NCBI GenBank assembly: GCA_900771085.1
Contig: CAAGMR010000024.1
Coordinates: 1-64,000, forward strand
Direction: 5' to 3'
Length of the DNA: 64,000 nt
Origin: Clostridia bacterium
GTDB lineage: Bacteria; Bacillota; Clostridia; Oscillospirales; Acutalibacteraceae
A model generated the notes under the pieces. That model was not told the DNA's origin and ran no database searches. It saw only the letters and a list, made by a program, of their open reading frames with translations. Each line of letters begins with the position of its first letter. The first letter of the stretch is position 1. Positions 1 to 7,573 of the stretch are shown piece after piece. The translations under genes were made by a program, and so were the position numbers.

Positions 1-252
1 AGCCAAGCCGGTGACAAATCTCATCCCGATTACTGCCAAAGTCGGGATTTTTGGCTGTTTGGCAGTAATGGTGTGTGATAGATGAGCCAAGCCGGTGACA
101 AATCTCATCCCGATTACTGCCAAAGTCGGGATTTTTGGCTGTTTGGCAGTAATGGTGTGTGATTGGAACGCCAGGCCGGTGCCAAATCTCATCCCGATTA
201 CTGCCAAAGTCGGGATTTCCGGCTTTTTGCCAGTAATGGTGGGTGATTGGAC
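1..252. repeat. Three tandem 84-bp repeat units with overlapping inverted repeats
   Basis: Units at 1-84, 85-168 and 169-252 follow each other without spacers. Units 1 and 2 are almost identical; unit 3 has diverged at about ten positions. The first unit touches the window edge, so the array may continue leftwards. In unit 1, 23-29 pairs with 42-48 (ATCCCGA/TCGGGAT), and 29-40 pairs with 58-69 (ATTACTGCCAAA/TTTGGCAGTAAT, perfect 12-bp arms). The arm order A-B-A'-B' means the stems interleave, as in a pseudoknot or a two-state switch. A third pairing, 35-40 with 50-55, competes with both. Unit 3 loses one pair of the long stem. The period is a multiple of three, but the common frame is closed by TGA at the unit 1/2 junction, so it does not look coding. 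Confidence 0.9.
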
Positions 253-277
253 AGAAGCACTGCATATACGCTATAAT
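248..277 (+). promoter_or_regulatory. Putative rnhA promoter
   Basis: TGGACA at 248-253 and TATAAT at 272-277 are separated by 18 bp. Transcription would start about 20 bp before the rnhA ribosome-binding site. The -35 box sits at the right edge of the third repeat unit. Confidence 0.6.
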
Positions 278-306
278 CTTCTAAACAATATTTTTGGGAG
301 GCCGTT

Positions 307-753
307 ATGGCTGAATTAACTAAAGTTGAAATGTTTACAGACGGAGCATGCTCCGGTAACCCGGGCCCGGGTGGATACGGATGTATCCTCCGCTGCAACG
401 GCGTTGAAAAAGAATTAAGCGGCGGTGAAGCCGAGACCACAAACAACCGTATGGAACTTATGGCTGTTATTGCAGGTCTTCAGGCGCTGAAGCGCCCTTG
501 CAATATCACAATTTATTCCGACTCTCAGTATTTCTGCAACGGTATCACTAAAGGATGGGCAGAAAGCTGGCGTCAGAACGGCTGGAGAAAAAAGGATAAA
601 AAGCCGGCGTTAAACCCTGATCTCTGGGGTACCCTCCTCGACGAACTTGCAAAGCACGAAGTCGAAATCGTCTGGGTAAAGGGTCATGCAGGTCATCCTG
701 AAAACGAACGTTGCGATGCCCTTGCTGTTGCAGAATCACACAAGTTCATGTAA
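307..753 (+). CDS. rnhA: Ribonuclease HI
   Basis: RNase HI cleaves the RNA strand of RNA-DNA hybrids, for example R-loops and Okazaki primers, in the cytoplasm. The 148-residue length is normal for the bacterial type. The N-terminal strand carries the first catalytic Asp in FTDGACSGNPGPGGYG, the acidic Glu lies in TNNRMEL, the third Asp in YSDSQY, and the C-terminal VKGHAGHPENERCD supplies the flexible-loop His and the last Asp, so the DEDD core is complete. The start is fixed by GGGAGG five bases upstream of ATG. It is monocistronic, with its own promoter behind the repeat array and a perfect palindromic terminator behind the stop, and faces the minus-strand operon. Confidence 0.97.
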   Translation: MAELTKVEMFTDGACSGNPGPGGYGCILRCNGVEKELSGGEAETTNNRMELMAVIAGLQALKRPCNITIYSDSQYFCNGITKGWAESWRQNGWRKKDKKPALNPDLWGTLLDELAKHEVEIVWVKGHAGHPENERCDALAVAESHKFM

Positions 754-771
754 ATAACATTAAAAACATAA

Positions 772-806
772 GCGGGAATGGCTCCGGAGCCATTCCCGCA
801 TTTTGT
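772..806 (+). terminator. Intrinsic terminator of rnhA, between convergent genes
   Basis: A perfect 28-bp palindrome (772-799; arms GCGGGAATGGCTCC and its complement) is followed on the plus strand by a T-rich stretch. It lies between rnhA and the convergent gene ending at 808 and may act in both directions, although the T-tract is better on the plus side. Confidence 0.85.
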
Positions 807-807
807 T

Positions 808-1371
808 TTATTCGGTTTTTGTTTTTTCAACAAGTTCAGCACCATGCTTGAAGATGAGTGACAGGAACATAAGTGCAAGACAAAGAGTAACGTTGATTTC
901 AATGTTGATATCAAGGTCCATTGTGTCAGGAACCTTTGTTCCCATCATTGCACATATGAGATTTGCCACAACCTCGCCAACTGTTGCAAATGCTACTTCA
1001 ACTACAAGTGAAAGCCAGCCAAGTTTGAAGGTCTGCTTTGCAATACCGAAATTAAATGGTGTGCCTGCTGAAAGCTCATTGTCGAAATAGTTTTTGAACA
1101 GGAATCCAAGTACTACCCCGCCAATACATTCTACAAAGCCTCCGGCAACTTCGGCACAGGCATACGCCTTATCAAAACCTTCAACATTGGTTTCAATGAT
1201 GTTGAAAAGAGTTAGCCCATCGCCAACCGGAAGGCTGTCAAAGCCAAGGGCAAGAAGTGCAATGCCAACAATGCACATAATTGCGCCTACCCCACTGGCA
1301 ATGAGAACAATTGTTGCAAGGATTTTACCAATCTTAAAACATGTCTGGATATTACTCAGTGTTTTCTCCAT
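808..1371 (-). CDS. Small integral membrane protein, possibly DUF2975-like
   Basis: I cannot assign a function. The 187-residue protein has about four hydrophobic segments: residues 15-45, a long glycine/alanine-rich one near 70-95, one near 117-140 and one near 155-175. The C-terminal FKHGAELVEK resembles the end of DUF2975 membrane proteins, many of which are encoded with small regulators; no such regulator is adjacent here. AAGGAAG precedes the ATG, and the gene begins 15 bp after the hcp-like gene, so it is the last gene of the long minus-strand operon. Its placement suggests a link to the upstream hcp-like gene, but that is inference. Confidence 0.75.
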   Translation of the reverse strand: MEKTLSNIQTCFKIGKILATIVLIASGVGAIMCIVGIALLALGFDSLPVGDGLTLFNIIETNVEGFDKAYACAEVAGGFVECIGGVVLGFLFKNYFDNELSAGTPFNFGIAKQTFKLGWLSLVVEVAFATVGEVVANLICAMMGTKVPDTMDLDINIEINVTLCLALMFLSLIFKHGAELVEKTKTE

Positions 1372-1386
1372 AATAATAAACTTCCT

Positions 1387-3174
1387 TTAATCGTCGTCTT
1401 CTACGAGACCGAGCTCGTGGTCAAGAACGTCCTTTACGTCTTCAGGATCAAGGCCGTGAACTGCGCAAGCTTCGGCAAGTGATTCATAGAGCGCAGCGCC
1501 GCAGGTAACACATGACATACCGCAATTCATGAGAATGTCGGCAGCCTGTGGGTGCCTCTCGATGATATCAACGATAAGCATGTTAGGGTCGATTGGGCCG
1601 TCTCCCTTAATCTTTCTTCCGCTGAAGATTCCTTCACAGTCTTCCTGAGGATCTTCAAGTACTGCTACGTCAAAGTTTTTGCTGAAAATCTCCATAACAT
1701 CAGGTGAAAGCCATGCAGGAATGCTTGGTCCGACAAAGATGTTTCTTGCACCGATGTAAATGAGAGAAAGGAATGCGATGATTGATTTTTCATCGTTTAA
1801 AGTACAGAGGAATGAAACAGGAACCTTGTTAAGTTCGTAAAGTTCAAGTTCGCTCTGGAGCTTAAGAACAAATGATGCAATAGAATAAGCATCAGCTACT
1901 GAACCGGCATCAAGAATTCTTGGAACGCCGTGTACAGTACCGAGTGAACGGTAGTTGAAACGGTACTTAACTGTACCTGCTGTCATGATAGCAGAGTTAA
2001 GAGGCATCTCACGAACGAAGTTTGTGAAGTATTCGCCGTCATTGTCGTCATTTGAGTCATTACCCATGATGGCAATGATTCTTGAGATAGACTTGTCTTT
2101 AACTGCTCCGCTGATAAGTTCCATCATGGACTCAAGCTGGTCATGAGCAAAACCTGCGAGTAACTCGCCAAGGCGGTCGCTCTGTGGTGCAGGAGACTTT
2201 TTAGCCATGGCAACAACTTCAGAGAAGTCAACGTCGCCTGCCTCTTTGGAATCAATAGCCTTTACGCCCGGATACTTTGTGAAGCCGGTTGTAAAGAGTC
2301 TGTCTTTGTAAGAATCAAGCGGTGCTTTAAGTCCGCTTCCGGTATAAACAACAGGACCCGGGAAGTTTTCGAAATCCTTTTCCTGGTCAGCTTCAATTGT
2401 TCCCCAGTTACCTGCGAAATGATCAAAGCTTGCAAGACCCGGATAAGCATGTGCACTGATCATGTCGCCGTGTGTATAAACGTCTACTCCCTCTCCCTCT
2501 GTCTGAGCGAGAATGTTTTCAAGGTCCTTGAGGTTCATGCCTGAAACGAGGATTGCAGGGTTTTTACGAACACTGAGTTCAACATTGGCAATCTTTGGAA
2601 CGCCATATGATTCCTGTGCAGCCTGTTCAAGAAGAGCCATTGCACGGTAACCAAAGCCACCGAGCTCCATGCTGAGATTAAAGAGAAGACCAATGCTTAA
2701 GTTAAACTTGAGAGTTCTCTGTAATACACGCTGAATGAAAGGATTAAGTCCTTCATCTTCGAAACCGATTCTGTATGCATAGAAAGCGAAGGTTGCAACA
2801 CCCTTAACGCCACTCATGATGATTTCACGAAGTGCATGTGCGCTAACGTTTTCAAACTCCTTGCGGCGCATCTCAACGAGCTTTTCCTCGTACTCGTCTT
2901 CACCCTGAGGTTCCCAGAGAGCATCCTGAGGAATCAGTTTTTTGGCAGCAATCTTTTCGATAAGTTCATTCTTAACATCAAGAGTGTTTCTGATTGCTTC
3001 CTTATATTCTTCTTCACAGAAGTTTGAGTCCTTTGTTGTGAGACAAAGGTTGTAAATGATAAGTCTGTCAACTTCTTTTGGTACTTCAATTGTCTCTACG
3101 CGCATCTCTGTTGTAACTGCAGCGAGAGCCTTTGTAGCAAAGTCAAGAAGTTCTCTGTAATCGCGAATATTCAT
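1387..3174 (-). CDS. Hybrid-cluster-protein (Hcp)-like protein lacking the metal ligands, with C-terminal DUF1858 domain
   Basis: The 595-residue protein follows the Hcp/hydroxylamine reductase fold along residues 1-505: NLKDLENILAQTEGEGV (214-230), YTHGDM (233-238), SYKDRLFTTG (288-297), KYRFN (403-407), and GPSIPAWLSP (482-491). Compared with Hcp sequences as I recall them, the N-terminal four-Cys cluster segment is absent, and all seven hybrid-cluster ligands are changed: His to Met213, Glu to Asp237, Cys to Gly281, Cys to Asn372, Cys to Thr401, Cys to Val426, Glu to Asp461. Residues 526-588 form a DUF1858 domain with CGMSCVTCG (551-559). The frame is intact with good SD (GGAGG), so it is not a pseudogene. 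It cannot be a normal Hcp; a scaffold or sensor role is inference. It lies between two membrane-protein genes. Confidence 0.85.
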   Translation of the reverse strand: MNIRDYRELLDFATKALAAVTTEMRVETIEVPKEVDRLIIYNLCLTTKDSNFCEEEYKEAIRNTLDVKNELIEKIAAKKLIPQDALWEPQGEDEYEEKLVEMRRKEFENVSAHALREIIMSGVKGVATFAFYAYRIGFEDEGLNPFIQRVLQRTLKFNLSIGLLFNLSMELGGFGYRAMALLEQAAQESYGVPKIANVELSVRKNPAILVSGMNLKDLENILAQTEGEGVDVYTHGDMISAHAYPGLASFDHFAGNWGTIEADQEKDFENFPGPVVYTGSGLKAPLDSYKDRLFTTGFTKYPGVKAIDSKEAGDVDFSEVVAMAKKSPAPQSDRLGELLAGFAHDQLESMMELISGAVKDKSISRIIAIMGNDSNDDNDGEYFTNFVREMPLNSAIMTAGTVKYRFNYRSLGTVHGVPRILDAGSVADAYSIASFVLKLQSELELYELNKVPVSFLCTLNDEKSIIAFLSLIYIGARNIFVGPSIPAWLSPDVMEIFSKNFDVAVLEDPQEDCEGIFSGRKIKGDGPIDPNMLIVDIIERHPQAADILMNCGMSCVTCGAALYESLAEACAVHGLDPEDVKDVLDHELGLVEDDD

Positions 3175-3197
3175 TGGGTCCTCCGGGTAATCTATGT

Positions 3198-3884
3198 TTA
3201 ATCGTCCTTTTTTACAACTCTGTAAGAAGGATTAGGGTTAATACCCTTTATATGATAGAAGGGATCGTCGTCCACTTCGTTTTCATCAATGTAATCATTA
3301 ATGTCGGCATCATTGCTTTTGAAATCGTCATTAAGATACTTTTCATAGTCGCCTACGCCCAGATCTTCTGTGGCTATGGCGTCGTTTCTGTAGGAAGGTC
3401 TTGCCTTTGGCAATACCTTTTCTTCCGGCTCAGTCACTTCAAGTGGCTGAGGCTCGCCTGCCGGCGGCTTTATCATGTAATCAGAAACATCTTTGAGCTT
3501 TACCTTCTCGGAATGTGAGCTTTCAACCTTCATCGAAGTATCTTCAAAAGGCTTTTCCTCTTCAGCTGTCTCCTCAACATAAGAAGACTGAAGATGTTCC
3601 TTCTTTGCAAGTTCTTCGTAGCTTACTGTATTCTTAAGAGCCTTGCCTTCGACAAATTTCATGTCACGAAGTGAAACTGTTTCTATGTTTTCTTTAATCT
3701 GTGGCTTTTTGAAAGCCTTAACATAGAAAATAACAGATGCAATGGCAATAAGCGCAATAATCACAAGTCCAATCGGTGACTGTAATAAAGCCGCACCTGA
3801 TGTTACTGTGAGGTACACGAAAACACCAAGGGCTGCGGTCACAATTATGCACGCCAGAAGTCGGATTGTTTTCTCCGTTTTCAT
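3198..3884 (-). CDS. Two-TM membrane protein with long acidic cytoplasmic tail, unknown function
   Basis: This 228-residue protein belongs to no family I recognise. Two hydrophobic helices (about residues 6-28 and 36-57) form an N-terminal hairpin, followed by about 170 residues rich in Glu, Asp, Lys and Ser with little predicted structure and an Asp-rich stretch near residues 190-215. The start at 3884 is preferred because AGAAAGAAG lies just upstream; an ATG 30 bp earlier lacks an SD. It follows rsgA and precedes the hcp-like gene by 23 bp, so it is part of the operon that encodes the PrkC kinase. A Ser/Thr-rich disordered tail co-transcribed with a kinase makes it a plausible substrate, which is inference only. 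Confidence 0.75.
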   Translation of the reverse strand: MKTEKTIRLLACIIVTAALGVFVYLTVTSGAALLQSPIGLVIIALIAIASVIFYVKAFKKPQIKENIETVSLRDMKFVEGKALKNTVSYEELAKKEHLQSSYVEETAEEEKPFEDTSMKVESSHSEKVKLKDVSDYMIKPPAGEPQPLEVTEPEEKVLPKARPSYRNDAIATEDLGVGDYEKYLNDDFKSNDADINDYIDENEVDDDPFYHIKGINPNPSYRVVKKDD

Positions 3885-3922
3885 GTAATTCTTCTTTCTA
3901 TAAAAAATTCTCAAATATTATA

Positions 3923-4816
3923 TTACTTAAGAGACCATTCGGCAATATCTTTAACCTCTTCAAACATAGCCGTATACGAATTGTATCTCGACTCTGAAAT
4001 AACCCCTTCAGCTACCGCCTGAGTTACCGCACAGCCCCTGTCACTTAAGTGCATGCACGATGGATGGAATTTACAGAGACCAAGGTATGGTTTGAATTCC
4101 GGGAAGTAGTCCTGAAGTTCATCCTTGAGTATTATTTCATTTCGGTTAAGTTCCAGAGAAGCAAAGCCCGGTGTGTCTACAACGTAGCCACCGCAAACGC
4201 TCATCAGTGTACATTCACGAGTCGTATGCCTGCCTCGTCCAAGCTTCTTTGAAATCTCAGCAGTTGCAAGGCCAAGACTGCCGTCTATCCGGTTAAGCAG
4301 CGTGGACTTGCCCACGCCGCTGTTTCCCGTGAAAGCACTGGTTTTGCCTTTGAGAAGAGCTCTTATCTCCTCTACTCCGGCACCTGTTGCTCCACTTGCA
4401 ATGATTGTCGGGAAACCTGTTGTCTTATAGACCTCATAAAGGTCATCAACGCTCTTGAGATCAGACTTGTTAAGAACGATAACAGGACTGATATTGTTCT
4501 TAAGAGCTATAGTTGTAAGTCTGTCGATTACGAGTGCGTTTGGCTTCGGGTCCACGGCAGCAACAACAATGATTAGCTGGTCGATGTTTGCCACAGGAGG
4601 TCTGCGCAATTCGTTTCGGCGAGGTTCTATCTCGGAAACGGTATTCTCGTTATCGCCCTCATTTATGGTTATTGTTACCCTGTCTCCAACGAGTGGAGTG
4701 ATTCCTTCCTTGCGGAATACGCCTCTCGCTTTACATTCGTAAACTCCATCGGTGGTTTCCACATAGTAGAAACCACCGATTCCTTTTATTATTGTTCCTT
4801 TAGCTTCTTTGCTCAT
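3923..4816 (-). CDS. rsgA: Ribosome small subunit-dependent GTPase RsgA
   Basis: RsgA (YloQ/YjeQ) is a circularly permuted GTPase that checks late 30S subunit maturation. The 297-residue protein shows an N-terminal OB-fold (about 1-70), then the permuted order: G4 (NKSD) and G5 before the P-loop GNSGVGKSTL, then G3 DTPGF. A C-terminal zinc motif follows, with Cys and His in LCKFHPSCMH and a later Cys. Its ATG overlaps the end of prkC by 4 bp (ATGA), so the two are translationally coupled, as in Bacillus subtilis, where PrkC and this GTPase are also neighbours. In B. subtilis rpe and thiN come next; here they are replaced by the unknown membrane protein and the hcp-like gene. Confidence 0.96.
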   Translation of the reverse strand: MSKEAKGTIIKGIGGFYYVETTDGVYECKARGVFRKEGITPLVGDRVTITINEGDNENTVSEIEPRRNELRRPPVANIDQLIIVVAAVDPKPNALVIDRLTTIALKNNISPVIVLNKSDLKSVDDLYEVYKTTGFPTIIASGATGAGVEEIRALLKGKTSAFTGNSGVGKSTLLNRIDGSLGLATAEISKKLGRGRHTTRECTLMSVCGGYVVDTPGFASLELNRNEIILKDELQDYFPEFKPYLGLCKFHPSCMHLSDRGCAVTQAVAEGVISESRYNSYTAMFEEVKDIAEWSLK

Positions 4817-6822
4817 TGAAAGATACCACCAAATATACCGCCGTTGCTGCCTGTAACCTTTTTATAGGTCTCGGATGTTGCAACAGGAGATGAACCTGAG
4901 AAATCCCAGGTTGCAGTGTAATATGACTGATTATTAATGCGAACTTCAACCGGAACATCACTTCCCGAAGCAGAAACTGCTGTTGAGTAGTAAGCACCGT
5001 CGCAAAGAACGTTCGCTGTCTTTACCTGCTCGTGGTTGATGTAAATTGACATTGATTCAGTAGAACTGTCAAGTTCAGGAAGTCTGAAGCGAAGGTTGCC
5101 CTTGGCTGTGCCGTTACTGATGATAACGTCAATCGTTGTACCCTTTGCAACCTTGGTATCAGCCTTTATTCCCTGTTCAATGACATAGCCCTTAGGCTGG
5201 TTGGAATCTACTTCCTGAACATCTCCGAGTTTAAGGTCGGAACTCTGAAGAAGCATTTTTGCTTCTGCAGAACTCATTCCTGTGATAACAGGAACAACTG
5301 TCTGCTCATCAGATGTATCACTTGAAACAAATACTGTGATTGTCTCTGCAGTAGAAACCTTGGTTCCCTCAGCCGGATTGGTTTCAATTACCTTTCCAAG
5401 CTCGGCGGATTTGTCGTATACCATCTCTTCGACGATATTCTTGAATCCTTTTTCCTCAAGTATGGTTTTTGCCTCGTCGAAGGTTTTTCCGGCTACTTCC
5501 GGAATATCTTCAACTGCGCCGCTTGTTACTACCTCAAGAGTAATTCTGGCACCCTGCTTAACCATTGAGCCGGACTCAGGGTCCTGCTTTATAACTTCGT
5601 TATCCTGACCTGTTGTCGAGGTTACGTAGTTTACTTCAATCCTGAAGTCGTCATAGTCTGAATTGCCCTGAATGTCTTCAATGTAATCAAGACCTACAAA
5701 CTGTGGAACTTCAATTCTTTCACCCTTGAATACATTGGTGAAGAAAATCATATAAAGAAGTCCGAGGACAGCTATGATTGCAAGAGCAATGCCAAGGCCT
5801 GCAAAGATTGATTTCTTAACATCAGGTTCTGCAATAGGCTTTGATTTTTTCTTCTTTGTCTCCGGTTCTTCATCTTCCTCTGCAGTCTTTGCGTCGTGAA
5901 CGCCTGCATTGAAGGCATCCTTTGGAACGAAGATGGTCGGATCCTTATCAACATAGTAGCCGTTGTCAGCTGACATGTAATCAAATCTGATTGATGGGTC
6001 GTGAATGAGATCCTCAAGGTCAAGAATCATCTCAGCTGATGACTGATAACGGTTCTTTGTACTCTTCTCCATTGCGTGGAGAGTAATCTGTTCAAGACCT
6101 GCAGGGATAGATGCATTGAGTTTTCTAGGAGGAACTGCATCTTCCTGAACCTGCATGAGAGCTACTGATACGGCGCTGTCGGATTCAAATGGAACCCTGC
6201 CGGTAATCATCTCATAAAGAACTACACCTACAGAGTAGATGTCTGCCTTGTCGTCTGTATACTCGCCTCTTGCCTGTTCCGGTGAGATGTAATGAACGGA
6301 ACCGATTGCGTTGGCTGTCATTGTGCGGGTTTCTGTTCTGTTAAAGCGTGCGATACCAAAGTCTGTTACTTTGATTGTGCCATCGTCAAGGAGCATGATG
6401 TTCTGAGGCTTGATGTCTCTGTGAACAATTCCCTTGTCGTGAGCGTGCTGAAGCGCGCGAAGAATCTGCTCAGTAAAATGAACTGCATCTTTCCACGCGA
6501 TAACCTTCTGCTGCTCTATGTATTCTTTAAGAGTGATTCCCTCAACGTATTCCATGACAATGTACTGGAGCTTGTCACCGAATGAAACGTCGTAAACCTT
6601 TACGATGTTCGGATGAGAAAGAACCGCAATTGCCTTTGATTCATTTTTGAAACGTCTGCGGAACTCTTCATTTGCAAGGAATTCATCCTTGAGAACTTTT
6701 ATTGAAACAAGTCTGTCGTCGATGTTGTCGTAAGCCTTATAAACAACGGCCATTCCGCCAACGCCGACTATTTCTCTGATTTCATAACGTCCATCAAGAC
6801 GTTTTCCGACATAATTATCCAA
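4813..6822 (-). CDS. prkC: PASTA-domain eukaryotic-type Ser/Thr protein kinase PrkC/Stk1
   Basis: The membrane kinase senses muropeptides or lipid II and phosphorylates cell-wall, translation and sporulation targets. Residues 1-275 are the kinase domain: glycine loop GVGGMAVVYKA, Lys42, HRDIKPQN with catalytic Asp136, DFG at 154-156 and SPEQARG. A basic juxtamembrane stretch leads to one TM helix (about 345-365). Outside follow three PASTA repeats (about 375-575) and an extra Ser/Thr-rich C-terminal domain (about 580-669) that ends in a glycine-rich tail. The start codon is TTG at 6822: GGAGG lies eight bases upstream, and the nearby ATG is out of frame. It follows prpC by 13 bp. Confidence 0.97.
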   Translation of the reverse strand: MDNYVGKRLDGRYEIREIVGVGGMAVVYKAYDNIDDRLVSIKVLKDEFLANEEFRRRFKNESKAIAVLSHPNIVKVYDVSFGDKLQYIVMEYVEGITLKEYIEQQKVIAWKDAVHFTEQILRALQHAHDKGIVHRDIKPQNIMLLDDGTIKVTDFGIARFNRTETRTMTANAIGSVHYISPEQARGEYTDDKADIYSVGVVLYEMITGRVPFESDSAVSVALMQVQEDAVPPRKLNASIPAGLEQITLHAMEKSTKNRYQSSAEMILDLEDLIHDPSIRFDYMSADNGYYVDKDPTIFVPKDAFNAGVHDAKTAEEDEEPETKKKKSKPIAEPDVKKSIFAGLGIALAIIAVLGLLYMIFFTNVFKGERIEVPQFVGLDYIEDIQGNSDYDDFRIEVNYVTSTTGQDNEVIKQDPESGSMVKQGARITLEVVTSGAVEDIPEVAGKTFDEAKTILEEKGFKNIVEEMVYDKSAELGKVIETNPAEGTKVSTAETITVFVSSDTSDEQTVVPVITGMSSAEAKMLLQSSDLKLGDVQEVDSNQPKGYVIEQGIKADTKVAKGTTIDVIISNGTAKGNLRFRLPELDSSTESMSIYINHEQVKTANVLCDGAYYSTAVSASGSDVPVEVRINNQSYYTATWDFSGSSPVATSETYKKVTGSNGGIFGGIFQ

Positions 6823-6835
6823 AGCTTACTCCTCC

Positions 6836-7573
6836 CTAAACTATGCAAACGACTGTAATATTGTCAGCACCACCATGGTCATTTGCCAGTTCTACCAAAG
6901 CTTCTGTAGGATCTTTATAAATACCTGAACGTACCACGCTTAAAATCTCTGTGTCAGTTACAAAATTTGTAAGGCCATCTGTACAGATAAGGAGTACGTC
7001 GGTTTCTTTCACGTCAACAACATTGAAGTCAACCTTTAACTCTTCTTCCATGCCAAGTGCTCTTGTGATGCAGTTCTTGTCAGGATGCTTTCTTGCTTCT
7101 TCCTTTGAAATCTCTCCGGAATCAACGAGAGCCTGAACAATGGAATGGTCATCGGTAATCTGTTCAATGTGAGTGTCGCCAATGAGATATGCACGGCTGT
7201 CGCCTGCATGTGCGACATAGATGGTATCAGGTGTTTTGATGGCAGCAACTACAGTTGTGCCCATCTCACTGATTTCGTCCATCTCTTTTGTCTTATCGTA
7301 AACTTCATAGTTTGCATTGATGATGGCACCTGTAAGAAGATTTCTTATAGATGATTCATTCATGCCCGGTCTGAAGTTGTCTGTGATTCTACTTGATATG
7401 GAACGGACTGCAATTGAGCTTGCAACGGCTCCGCCGTTTGCTCCTCCAATTCCACCCATGCCATCACAAACCACAGCAAAAGCTGCCGGTGCACCATTCA
7501 GTTCGCCGGCTGCGTATGAGTCCTGGTTTGAAGTACGGATTTTCCCCGGATCCGTTTTAGCTAGAATCTTCAT
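6836..7573 (-). CDS. prpC: PP2C-family protein serine/threonine phosphatase PrpC/Stp1
   Basis: This is the partner of PrkC: a cytoplasmic Mg/Mn-dependent phosphatase that reverses its phosphorylations. The 245-residue length fits the bacterial PP2C type. The metal-binding motifs are present in order: an early Asp in SNQDSY, DGMGG (37-41), GTTVVAA, HAGDSRAY, ITDDHS, CTDGLTNFV and GGADNITVV at the C-terminus. The start overlaps the end of rlmN by 4 bp and the stop is 13 bp from prkC, so the pair is co-translated. The order rlmN-prpC-prkC is the standard Firmicutes arrangement. Confidence 0.97.
   Translation of the reverse strand: MKILAKTDPGKIRTSNQDSYAAGELNGAPAAFAVVCDGMGGIGGANGGAVASSIAVRSISSRITDNFRPGMNESSIRNLLTGAIINANYEVYDKTKEMDEISEMGTTVVAAIKTPDTIYVAHAGDSRAYLIGDTHIEQITDDHSIVQALVDSGEISKEEARKHPDKNCITRALGMEEELKVDFNVVDVKETDVLLICTDGLTNFVTDTEILSVVRSGIYKDPTEALVELANDHGGADNITVVCIV

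Noticed and set aside
1..252. CRISPR array
   Set aside because: Units are 84 bp, contiguous and without unique spacers; no cas gene nearby.
95..319. Open frame across repeat units 2 and 3 with a 28-residue repeating protein (LIPITAKVG...)
   Set aside because: The same frame is closed by TGA at the unit 1/2 junction, the start lies in the repeat without an SD, and the sequence is better explained by nucleic-acid inverted repeats. It overlaps the rnhA promoter and start.
1387..3174. Hcp-like gene as a pseudogene or sequencing artefact
   Set aside because: One intact 595-codon frame with good SD; the ligand changes are separate substitutions rather than frameshifts, while flanking motifs stay conserved.
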